NCBI GenBank assembly: GCA_903813345.2
Contig: CAIIXF020000002.1
Span: forward strand, 19,854,455-19,918,454
Direction of reading: 5' to 3'
Length of the DNA stretch: 64,000 nucleotides
From: Owenia fusiformis
Taxonomy: Eukaryota > Annelida > Polychaeta > Sabellida > Oweniidae
The notes under the pieces were generated by a model, which was not told the DNA's origin, searched no databases, and saw only the letters and a list, made by a program, of their open reading frames with translations. A program made the position numbers and the translations under genes. Shown here one piece after another: positions 55,053 to 64,000 of this stretch; within the stretch, counting starts at the first letter, position 1, and the number at the start of each line of letters is the position of its first letter.

Positions 55053-56104
55053 CCCTGACCTTAAGCTTCAAGCTACTGTAGATATCTACGATTTGCAAGC
55101 CAACCTGCAATATTATGATCAGTACAATTCATCAAATCATGTATCCAAATGATGATTCTGGCCATGATTAAGTATCAAAATAACAGATCGAAAAACACAA
55201 ACCCATTTTTAAAAGTTACAAAATTGTTATTCATCTTTGCCTGTTGCCCTTCATATTCTCCCGGTTTGTTGAAAACATCCCAGGGAAAATATATCCATAG
55301 ACTAGGAATTGGCATAAAATTCAATTCACTGTTGATTGATTACGATGTTTTGTTGGCTTAAGTAGACTTTCTTTTCGAAAAACAAAAATATGGTTGCACT
55401 TAAAAAATTCAAGATTACATTCCTTCCTTTCATTCGTATATTGCTAGTTTCAACACAATCAACAACCTGACAATTGCAGAGATGCTTCATCCACTTCTTT
55501 GGAATGTATTTGCAACTGAATTAATGTGATTTACTTCGTTTGTACGGTGTAATTTGCAATTTTTTCTTATCTGGTAATAGATATAAAAAAATTTAATTAA
55601 ATGAAAATGAGGCTGACCTACTTGGTTTGTAAAAAAGTAAAATCAAAGTCATAAAAAGTACTCAATATTTAAATATTTTAAAATGCTGATTGATCTAATA
55701 GAAACTAGCAATATAGGGATGGAAAGCGGAGCACTAGACTATATTATTGAATTTTTCGATGGGTAACTTGGCCAACCATTTTCGATCTGGATGAGGGAGT
55801 CCTTCTTTACTATATAGATACAGGATGTGAATAATCTTCCAGGTTCGATCACCAATCAATTGCAGGTGTCGATACAGGTTCCTGTGACTGATAATCTAGC
55901 CTAGTGCTCACTGACCACAGTTAACAGAATATGCTTCATGATACTGTTATTTAAAACTCTGATATTTATTACTTATTGTATTGAACTTCCCACTACCGTG
56001 TCGCTGACTGAGTGTACTATCCTTACTCGTTTGTTCATTTTGTGGTATGACGAAAGTATTTCTATCAAAAACCTGTTTGGGGACTTCAGTGGTATACTTC
56101 AGCA
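55053..56104. other. Gene-free stretch
   Basis: AT-rich. GGTTCGATCACC at about 55845 resembles a tRNA B box, but no tRNA or SINE head could be built around it. Confidence 0.4.
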
Positions 56105-56570
56105 CCATCTTTGGACAGAATAGTCTAATAGACTAGATGCGAGTAGAAATAATCTTGATTTACGTCATTAAATATTCAAAATTCAGTCAAAGTGATGTCA
56201 TATTTGAAATCTGCATGTAAAAGTGCATATAGAAATATGGTTTTGAAAATTGTCTATCAACTTTGAAAATTTAATTTTTTTTGAAAATGTGACTTCTTGT
56301 TCGGGTTGATTCTCCATACACCCCATGTTACAAAACCACAAAAAGTGAATTATCTTTTCTTGTATTGGACAGATAACATTTTCTTTTACTGGACATATTC
56401 TAATTTGAATAACTATTAGATACATAAGGGTTATGTGAAAATTGAACCACGCAAATAGATGTAATTTAAGTTAAAGGGAACTTTCTACTATACCCGCCAT
56501 GCTATCTGACCCGAACGAGCCACCTGGTGGTGAATCTGGTAACTACCTACTCGCATCTGCGTTATTTGCA
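56105..56570 (-). repeat. Dispersed TIR-like repeat (inverted copy of 13306-13735)
   Basis: Starts CTAGATGCGAGTAGAAATAA and ends CTACCTACTCGCATCTGCG, with the interior of the 13.3-kb copy in reverse order (CACCCCATGTTACAAAACCA, CTGGACATATT). Confidence 0.65.
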
Positions 56571-57244
56571 GGCATATACATGTAATGCTCAGAATAACTG
56601 GGAAACATGTGAGCATAACAGTGAACGGTAAAATCTTTGGGATTATTTTCTGCGGATGGATGACTTTGGTAGTGGTGAATTGGTCAATGTACATAAATAT
56701 GATGACGTTTTGGTACTCCAACTACATGTATGTAAGAGAGCAAAACTTTTGATTTTCGTGGGATATTTTTGTTGGAATTTTTTTGACACGAAGGTGATGT
56801 GTTGTTGTATTTCTCTAAGATTTTTTAAAAATCGATGGGCTGCGATTTGAGAAATTCTAATTTGAACTTTGTCAATTAACCATGCATCCCAATGGTACAA
56901 AAAGTAATAAGAGTTCTCATGAGACTGATTTTTTTCAGAAAACAAACTGAAATATGTATTGTTTAGGTTATCGTAGCTGATTACCTTAGTCTTCATAGTC
57001 TTCTATGCACATTGATTTACATTTCAAGAATTACCTTATAGTCTGTATCGTCTTCGTTGCTCTGACAGCAACCCATTTTGTGGAAAAAGTCGCCGAATTT
57101 TATTTTGTCATGAGACTTCCGGCAATTACGGTAAGAATTGTAGCAATAATTTGATTGGCTATTGTGGAGCAATGAGGCAACACGGATTAATAATTATTTA
57201 GGGCATGTGTATTTGCCTAATTTGACTATTTTTGTGAACATTGC
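56571..57244. other. Gene-free stretch
   Basis: Short open frames on both strands (56643-56996 minus, 56656-56850 plus) show no domain or splice support. Confidence 0.4.
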
Positions 57245-57325
57245 TGCAAGTCTATGTCTATGTCTATGTCAATAATCTGCAAAAGGCTAATAAGCCCATA
57301 TAAAGCAGACATACAATCTAAAGAG
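57245..57325 (-). repeat. Severely 5'-truncated LINE 3' end
   Basis: On the minus strand it reads CTGCTTTATATGGGCTTATT, AGCCTTTTGCAGATTATT and then GACATA hexamers. This is the same 3' terminus as the LINE ending at about 57722, so a second insertion left only ~70 bases. Confidence 0.7.
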
Positions 57326-57721
57326 GCTCTATGCCATGGGATAGCCCGGGAGGATAGCACAATCGAGACCCCCGTGGACTTTTTTTGCATATTGAGTTTC
57401 ACCACATATATACCCATCTACTTACCAAAGAAGAGGTCCCAAATCCCCTCTTTCAGTGTTAATTTTGCGATTGTGCTGGCCGATCTAATTATTTTCGAAG
57501 AAATTAATTCAATCCGAAGTTTAATTGAATATACCAGGAAAGTCCTCCTGTTATCTGATTGGTCGATGAATTTGTTTATCATAATCCTGATTTGCTGCCT
57601 GGTTCAAGGCACTTGTGGGCGCTTGTGTGACTCAATGGGGCAGGAATCGATTGTATTTAAATAGGACATCATTGATTGTCTTGGGGAGACTGCAGGCTTT
57701 AACAGAATCTGAATAGAATAT

Positions 57722-59040
57722 GCCTATGTCTATGTCTATGTCAATAATCTGCAAAAGGCTAATAAGCCCATATAAAGCAGATATATAATTTAACAGTGAT
57801 AGAATTTGAATAGAATATGATTTAAAACCTTAACATTTAAAAATAGATCTATGGTTTACAACTCATTTTACCTGGGGAGACTGTCAGGCTAACCGCGTTG
57901 ACATCACCCCCTTTTACCAGTAGTGCAGGCTTGTTGCTGTGCACTGGGGACCCTTTACATTAAAACATAGATCTATATTAAAAACACACCTATTTAATTG
58001 CAGTTATTGACATAGGCATAGTATGATGATTTAAAACTACTTAGACTGTCACAGTCTAAGATGTCACAAGGTAGAGTGTTCCATTTAGCTATTGTCCTAG
58101 GGAAATAGCTAAATTTGTATGCATCCGTTCTAGCTGATGGTTGTATGAACTTAGAAGGATGATACAACCTAGTGTTGGTATTGATCTGTTGGCGGAAGTA
58201 TGGAGGCACGTCGATGGCTGCTAGGTTCTGCTTTCCTTTGTAGAAAAGGAAAACTCTAGCAGCCTCTCGACGCTCCTTCAGTGGCTCCCACTGTAGGTCT
58301 TGAAGAGCTTTGGTGACGCAGCCTGGTTCCCTTGAGTGACATTTGGTTACAAACCTGGCTGCTCTTCTCTGTACCTGTTCCAACATATCAATATCTTTTT
58401 GTCGGTATGGATCCCATGCCGAGCTGGCATACTCTAAATTAGGCCGGACTAGTGACTTATACGCCTGAGCCTTCACTTTTTCAGGGCATTGATGGAGGTT
58501 GCGCCTGAGAAATCCAAGCACCTTATTGGCTTTGGATACAATAGTTTGAATATGTGTAGTCCAGCGTAAGTTATTTGTGATGTCAATTCCTAGGTATGGG
58601 ATGTGTGTTACCGACTTAAGGTTTTCCCCTAGCATGGTGTAATTGTGCATGATAGGGGATTTACCTTTGTGAATATTTAGCACATAGCATTTTGATGGAT
58701 GGAATTTCATTTGCCATGTTGATGCCCAGGAGACCAGTTTATCAAGATTCTCCTGTAGTGTTAATGCATCTTGCTTGCTTTCGACTGTCATGAATAAAAG
58801 GCTGTCGTCGGCAAAAAGCTTAAGACTGGCTGAGGATGATAGGTTATTGCCCATATCATTGATATAAACAAGGAAACAGAGTGGTCCAAGAACTGTTCCT
58901 TGAGGAACTCCTGATTTTACTGGAGTTTTTGAACTTGATTCACCATCGAGCACTACCTGTTGTGATCTTCCCACAAGCCAGGATCTGAACCAGTTCAAGT
59001 TATTATTGCGAATTCCATAATAGTCGAGTTTGAGCAAGAT
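57722..59040 (-). pseudogene. 5'-truncated LINE (jockey/CR1-like) with reverse transcriptase and hexamer tail
   Basis: An open frame from about 59037 to 57994 (347 residues) covers the second half of the reverse transcriptase: LKLDYYGIRNNNLNWFRSWL, SGVPQGTVLGPLCFLVYIND, then LKLFADDSLLF (the catalytic DD), HPSKCYVLNI, YLGIDITNNLRWTTHI and the C-terminal LEYASSAWDPYR ... VQRRAARFV region. A TAA lies just upstream in frame, and the first RT motifs and endonuclease are missing, so it is 5'-truncated as usual for LINEs. The retained frame is intact, so the insertion is young. It has ~270 bases of 3' UTR and ends with (GACATA)n, read on the minus strand. Product: C-terminal part of ORF2; not active alone. 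Confidence 0.85.
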
Positions 59041-59340
59041 TGTAATTTAAAACCTTCGGTTTTGAGATAACTATCAACAATCATCCTGCATCCTAACCAA
59101 TTTGTTAAGCACGTTTAAGCATTTGCGTGTGATTTATACATGTTATACACCACCCTGCAGACTGTTCTAAGCGATGGCGGGATATCATGTGCGCAGGTGC
59201 GGGTATTAATTTGCTTTACTTTAATTTTGCTGTTTAGTTTATGAAATAATTCACGAATCAAATTCAAAAAGACCGTAAACATCCCCACCTTGAGCACATG
59301 CTATCCACACCGCTTGTTTTCGCAAAGCAGTCTTTATAGG

Positions 59341-59856
59341 GTGGTGTCTTAGAACCGTTTGGGGGTCTGTTTACAAACTTCATCGAACGTACTCGAACGG
59401 CTAGGTCGTCCTCTAGAACTAACCCCCCCGTCACACCAAACTAGTTCTTACCCGTTCTTGCCAGTCCTACGAAAACGTCGTAAAACGGGCTCAATCTGGC
59501 TGTGGTCGGGAAATATGTCTGAAATAATTAGCTTCTTCGTTCTTAAACAGTCTTCAATACGTCCATCGCGTTCGCAGTTCGTTCAGGTCGCACCACGTCG
59601 GTGTGCAACGTCGTAGAACGCGTCCCTTAGTCTAGAAGGTCAACATGACCTGATAACAGAACGGTATGGTCGCCATCGAATTTTGAATCGATTCAAAATT
59701 CTAAAATCACATTCCCGTCTGAGAACGTTCATAAAGTTCGTAAATAGACCTTAGAAAGTTGCAGCTACGTTCATTCCGTTCGCACACAGTTTAAAACCAG
59801 TTTTGAAGACCGCAGCAGTGGCACTGACTTGTTTCTAGAACTAGAATCTAGAACTA
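59341..59856 (-). mobile_element. Partial CGTTC-rich element (inverted relative of 45858-46620)
   Basis: Carries TCTGTTTACAAACTTCATCG, GTCACACCAAACTAGTTCTT and TACGAAAACGTCGTAAAACG in an order matching the inverted 46.2-46.6 kb half. It continues to GCAGTGGCACTGACTTGTT. It ends just before the TA of the Tc1-like element. Confidence 0.7.
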
Positions 59857-59858
59857 TA

Positions 59859-61504
59859 CACTGTTGCTCATAAATATGGAATATTAGATTTTGCAGCTCA
59901 GAATTCAAAGTTTGGAGTAAGAGAACATTTATTTGGAGTTGGCTCAGACATTTATTTTCTAGGCAAATCATAACCACACATTTCACCTACAAATCAACAT
60001 TTTTTAGAGAAAAAATATTAACATTTAAGTTTAGAAAATTACTGCTACTTAAACAGGGGTACGCTAAGAATTTTTGCATTTTCAAAACACCCCGATCCAA
60101 ATCGTCATGTAAAACAGGTCAAACAAAATAAACATCTGGTCATGAAGATTGAAGTGTCCTCTATCCAATGATAGCACTAATATGTGTTATGTCCTCTTTG
60201 TGCTGCAATCAGAGCATCAACCCTACGGGACCAGCATTGAATGAAACATCTGACCTTTAAAAGTGAAATAAGGCCCCATTTCTCAATCTGGGCAGTGCGT
60301 AACGTGTCTAAATTTTGAGGTGGGGGTCCAAGTCACGAATCCCATTACCAAGGTCGTCCCACATTTGCTCTGCATTAGCCTGATTGGGTGACTTTTGTGC
60401 CCATAGTAGCTGGTCCACATTGCCTGCCCTGATGTAATCCAGCAGGATGCCTCTAGCATATGCAACAGCATGATCATTCTGCAGTTGAATGTTGCCCCAA
60501 AACACTCTGTTTACATGTGGTACTTGATGGAGGTCCAAAAGGTCAATTTACTCTGAAATTATGTTTGGGAATCACCAAGGGGGTGCAATTTCTGTAGTAC
60601 TGCTCCAAACAACCTCTGTAATACTGCTCCAAACATAAATAGGGTCGCCTTCATGGACTGCCACATCAATAAGTGTCCTTATTGTCTCTTTCCCCTGGTC
60701 TACGACAGAAACGAACACAATTATCCACTTTGTGGAGGACACATCTTATTTCTTCACATGCTGTCATATGACACCAAAGATTAGGTCCAATGTTTTGGTG
60801 CTTTCCAGCCCATTGAAGGCACCTTTCTTTGTTATGATCAGTCAGCTGTGGTCTCTTTAGAGGTCTCATGGCCTTGCATCCGTTATAAATAAATCACTGG
60901 TTGTCTATAGCTCTGGAACACGGGTTTTGAAGTGAGACAGCCATTCATCTCCTAGACTACTGGTTGACTTAAAGCGATTTTGATGACATAAATGCAGCAG
61001 GTGGTGGTCGTTTCTTACATTTTTCTCTCTAGGGCTACTATTTCTGTGACCTAGAGTCATATTCCAGTGCCTTTGGTACCACTGCAAAATTTTAGGGACT
61101 GTTCCTGACACACCCCTAGGGTCCTGGCAATGGCAGTTTGTTTCATGCCAGAGAGCGCCATCCCTATGACCTGCCATGCTTTTTTTCGCTTATTCTATGG
61201 GGCATGCCTTCTAAAAACTCTTCCAACTCTAAATTAAATTTTTATAAAATGTGCACAATGATTACAACTAAGATTTGGACACCTCTTTCAAGTTACCAAT
61301 ATCATGAGGTCATTGGGTCACCTAAGTGAATACAAGTTTAATCAACCATAAATGTTTTAACATTTCATACCAATCAGTTTTATATGCAAAACTGATGAGG
61401 GAATGAGAACACATTACAAATTTTCATCAAAATGTTATCATTTTGTAGAAATTCCATCGAACAGTTCGTATCTATAAAATATTCCATATTTATGAGCAAC
61501 AGTG
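59859..61504 (-). mobile_element. Tc1-like DNA transposon, 1646 bp, full-length ends
   Basis: CACTGTTGCTCATAAATATG at 59859 is matched by its exact inverse ending at 61504, with TA on both sides (59857-59858 and 61505-61506). The ~26-base ends, 1.65-kb length and TA duplication are classic Tc1/mariner. It carries a broken transposase on the minus strand. Confidence 0.9.
60283..61177 (-). pseudogene. Tc1-like transposase, multiply disabled
   Basis: Three blocks in transcript order. 61177-60905 covers the helix-turn-helix region (WYQRHWNM in one frame, a TAIARTLGV-like stretch in another, so it is shifted). 60869-60666 has CLQWAGKHQNIGPNLWCHMT, ACEEIR and RRPGER. 60538-60283 has LQNDHAVAYARGILLDYIRA, LLWAQKSPNQANAEQMWDDL. 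The second catalytic Asp is kept (QND), but the third-site SPDLNPIE motif has become SPNQANAE. Frameshifts separate the blocks. It is non-functional, although both transposon ends are intact. Confidence 0.8.
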
Positions 61505-62182
61505 TAGGTATTGGATACATCTGTTATGAACTGTTGTTTCGGATACAGCGTTTATTCAAATTGAAAGTGTGCTATCAGGTACATTGTCCCTCGCGAGTTA
61601 AATACATTTCTTCAGTGATGAATCCCGTATCCATAACTTCCAAGTACATAACCCTTAAGCTTTTATCCTTCAATCACCGAACAGAATAACATCATTTTAT
61701 ATTGTGTGAACATTCTTATTTAGAATTTGATTTACATATTAAAGAACCACTACAGAGGGCGCTCGTGCAGCTCGTACATGTATGAAGAAAATCCGTCCAC
61801 AAGTATATATATATTTGAGTCATTTTCCGAACGGATGGACAGATAAGTATGTCTTCGAGTGATGCTCAAATAACAAAAAATCTTAGTCTTCTATAAATCA
61901 TCTTTCAAAGATCAGGCCATTAATTAACCTACAACCCTATCACTGTGCTTATGCGCAACTTTATTTTAGAATTTTAAAGTGTTTAGTGATAATTTCAAAT
62001 TTACAATTGAGTTCCATGAAATAAGACGGTACTTGTGCCATATTTGGTAAGTTCAAACTCGAGATGCCTTATGGATCAAAGTATCAAAAACCAAAATCTG
62101 TCCACGTTTATGATTCGTGCATGAGTAAAAAACTGATCAGAGGTAACAGAGGAACACATCGATTCAGACGACATTTGAAAGA
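61505..62182 (+). promoter_or_regulatory. Possible promoter region of the 62183 exon
   Basis: Contains a CTCF-like CTACAGAGGGCGC at 61750-61762 and a TATA-like run (TATATATATA at about 61805-61814) about 370 bases before the start codon. No other gene was seen. Confidence 0.3.
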
Positions 62183-62240
62183 ATGAAGACTTACAACGTT
62201 TTTCTGTTAATTCTTTTGCTTACTCTTGTAGAAGCAGCAG
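62183..62240 (+). CDS. Signal-peptide first exon of an unidentified secreted protein
   Basis: ATG at 62183 encodes MKTYNVFLLILLLTLVEAA, a textbook signal peptide (Lys, hydrophobic Leu-rich core, small residues before the cleavage site). It runs straight into a splice donor GCAG|GTAAAT at 62241. A separate short first exon holding only the signal sequence is common for secreted animal proteins. No downstream exon could be recognised before 64000, so the product is unknown. Confidence 0.5.
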
Positions 62241-62627
62241 GTAAATGTTTTTTTATTAAGCCTTTTCATCATACCTTCTATTGAAAGATTAAATGATTAA
62301 AAGGGTTAATTACCAAAGAATACGAATGTACTAGGTATCTAGTATAATACTTAAAGGAAATATAAGAGAAGTAGGGTGACGCAAATTTTGAGAAGCATAT
62401 TTGTCCAATGATTTTTTGTTAAATTCCATACATATAGGAAAGTGATGTTCATTCAAACTGAATGTGTTTATATTATACCTTAAAATGGTCCGGAATTTAT
62501 AATAATTTTGTTTCTGTAATTATTTTTCGAGCGAACTTGCATGCTATCTAAATTAGTGGATCTTGAAAAAAAAATTCTCCCAGTATCCTTGTATCAAACT
62601 GGCCGTAGAATTTCTGCGGTCTGATGC
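62241..62627. other. Putative first intron
   Basis: AT-rich sequence after the signal-peptide exon. No exon recognised. Confidence 0.35.
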
Positions 62628-63145
62628 TTTTGCAGTCACATTTCCTACGGCAGCCGCACGGCGAATTTTGAATTTCTGTTGATCAACGTTAATGTTTATT
62701 TTTTATATTTCCAATGGCACACAACCCATCAAAACAATACGGCATAAGCAAGTCAACGTAAGCCCGACGTCAGGCCACAGTGGACCATTCTGCGGTCTGG
62801 CAACGGCCTGTTGATTTCTACGGAGACCGCAAAAATGAACAAAATATGACTCCGAGTTTTAATTTCTACCGTAATGCCTGGGTCACATTTCCTCCGATCC
62901 ATCTGCCGGCGCCCGGCCGATTGAGTATTTTGTTCAATATTGTATTCAATTTTGAACAAAATACTCAATCGGCCGGGCGCCGTAGTGAAAATCGGAGCAA
63001 ATGTGACCAAGGCATTACCCTGCGGTCTTTAAAAACTGCATACGCCGTACGGACACCGCAAGGCGACCGTAGTTTTCCTACGCTCGCCGCAGAAATTCAC
63101 CGGATCTGAGGTCGACGTACGGCCATCGCACTATGTGACTGGGGT
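62628..63145. mobile_element. CTGCGGTC/GACCGCA-rich element split by a MITE
   Basis: AGTCACATTTCCTACGGC on the left and GGCCATCGCACTATGTGACT on the right are imperfect inverted ends. Several CTGCGGTCT and GACCGCA words lie between. The palindromic MITE at 62873-63018 sits inside it, so the outer element is older. Confidence 0.5.
62873..63018. mobile_element. Palindromic MITE, copy 2
   Basis: TAATGCCTGGGTCACATTTC ... GCAAATGTGACCAAGGCATTA, with a long internal palindrome (CGCCCGGCCGATTGAGTATT and its inverse). Homologous to 51492-51629 and better preserved as a hairpin. Confidence 0.85.
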
Positions 63146-63517
63146 CTTAGGCATTCTTCCTAGCTCAAAATATAAAGTGTTCCATATAACATCGAGGTAC
63201 CCGGAGTTCGGGTTCTAAAACCAAGAGCATATTTAGAAATGAATCTTCCATCCTTAATATTGACCCACTTTTTCGAATCTAGGGGATCCAATCTTAAAAT
63301 ACTAATTAAATTGGAAATTTGAAGAATGGCATATGTAAAGTATGGGTAAAATAAAAAAAGTGGCTCTTGGATCATTCGAAAACTTAAAAAACGCGATTTC
63401 ACTAGATATGTAATATAACGAAGCAATACAACGGTGAACATATTTGAATAACTACTGTAAAAGGTAGCAATACTTACTCGAAAGGCTATATTTATATCAA
63501 GAATTAGCAGTTAAATT
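63146..63517. other. Gene-free stretch
   Basis: No supportable feature. An antisense open frame at 63160-63441 has no recognised domain. Confidence 0.4.
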
Positions 63518-64000
63518 GTGAGGATGTCATGTTCAAGGAAATCTGATGGTTTCATTCCAGATATTCAAAACATTTTGAGTAAATACCCGTATTTATTGGA
63601 AGACTTTGAAAGGTTTATTAGTCATGGTCAAAAAGTACCCAAAGATATGTGGAAAATAATTAAATGTAGCATCCAAGAGTCGGCAAATCAGTTGTATCAA
63701 AATCAGGTTCACGAAGATGTTCGGCTCAAAAGATTTGCAAATATCCACACACAATTAGAACCGAGTATACATTATGTGCTAGGAAAACAATACCCAGCTT
63801 TATTGTGGCCTTTGGCAAGTCTTCTTCAACTTGAACTAATTGAAGATCACCTAGTCACTGTTAAATGTACATAATGCCAGGGTGAATACAGAGATGTCAC
63901 AAAACATGCCCTTTTGGAATGTTCAGGACTAATGATTGAACGAGATCGTCTTTTTAATAATATTACGAATGCATTAGACGTGAGCTCATCTTGTCAATTA
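63518..64000 (+). pseudogene. LINE ORF2 C-terminal fragment, runs off the window
   Basis: The frame reads SRKSDGFIPDIQNILSKYPY ... VRLKRFANIHTQLEPSIHYV and reaches a stop at 63872-63874 exactly inside the zinc-knuckle-like motif (KCT, stop, CQGE). It continues in the same frame as TKHALLECSGLMIERDRLFN. C..C...H....C near the end is typical of the C-terminal Cys/His motif of several LINE clades. The stop destroys the second position of that motif. The reverse transcriptase core is absent upstream, so this is a 5'-truncated, mutated copy. Confidence 0.6.

Noticed and set aside
55840-55875. GGTTCGATCACC as a tRNA or SINE B box
   Set aside because: No A box at suitable distance and no cloverleaf.
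57254-57664. 136-codon plus-strand frame with hydrophobic segments
   Set aside because: Begins in the hexamer tail of the LINE stub. No homologue recognised and no supporting splice or start context, so not called.

Overview
The window is eukaryotic and most likely from a marine invertebrate. It is AT-rich and gene-poor, its genes are split by GT...AG introns, and it is packed with short inverted-repeat elements, non-LTR retrotransposon remnants and satellites. A lophotrochozoan such as a mollusc is my best guess, from the repeat style, the cGAS-like gene and the KDZ-type transposase gene. The phylum cannot be fixed from sequence alone.

Layout. 0-2 kb (minus strand): two coding exons of AKAP17A, a splicing-associated A-kinase anchor protein and the clearest conserved host gene; its 3' part lies beyond the left edge. 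2-11 kb: no convincing gene, but many inverted and direct repeats, ending in a 1.27-kb element with perfect 28-bp ends starting CACGGTG and a 5-bp target duplication (Transib/RAG-like ends). 11.7-14.9 kb (plus): exon-like blocks with two C2H2 zinc fingers and an Asn/Gln/Asp-rich last exon containing a 65-bp minisatellite. 15-21 kb: repeats. 21.2-25.5 kb (minus): an eight-exon gene related to KDZ (Kyakuja-Dileera-Zisupton) transposases. 25.5-33 kb: repeats, including a 3.75-kb structure with ~0.7-kb inverted arms around a satellite field.

33-39 kb: a broken gene of C2H2-finger plus family-B-DNA-polymerase type (Polinton/Maverick-like or related), hit by at least three nested insertions. Beside it is an intact intronless gene for a secreted repeat protein with six copies of an amphipathic-helix module and regularly spaced Arg-Arg pairs; this is the most novel-looking coding sequence here. 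40-41.2 kb: a decayed LINE reverse transcriptase. 43.3-45.1 kb (plus): a cGAS-like/Mab-21 nucleotidyltransferase gene whose frame is interrupted by one TAG and then shifts into a Cys-rich tail. 45-57 kb: transposon ends, palindromes, tandem repeats and a Tc1/mariner transposase remnant. 57.2-59 kb (minus): a 5'-truncated LINE with a hexanucleotide tail. 59.3-61.5 kb: a partial TIR element followed by a complete-length but dead Tc1-like transposon. 62.2 kb (plus): a probable signal-peptide first exon. 63.5-64 kb (plus): the 3' end of another LINE ORF.

The host-type genes (AKAP17A, the cGAS-like gene, the repeat precursor and the signal-peptide exon) show no operon-like linkage. The dominant process in the region is repeated transposon insertion, decay and nesting.
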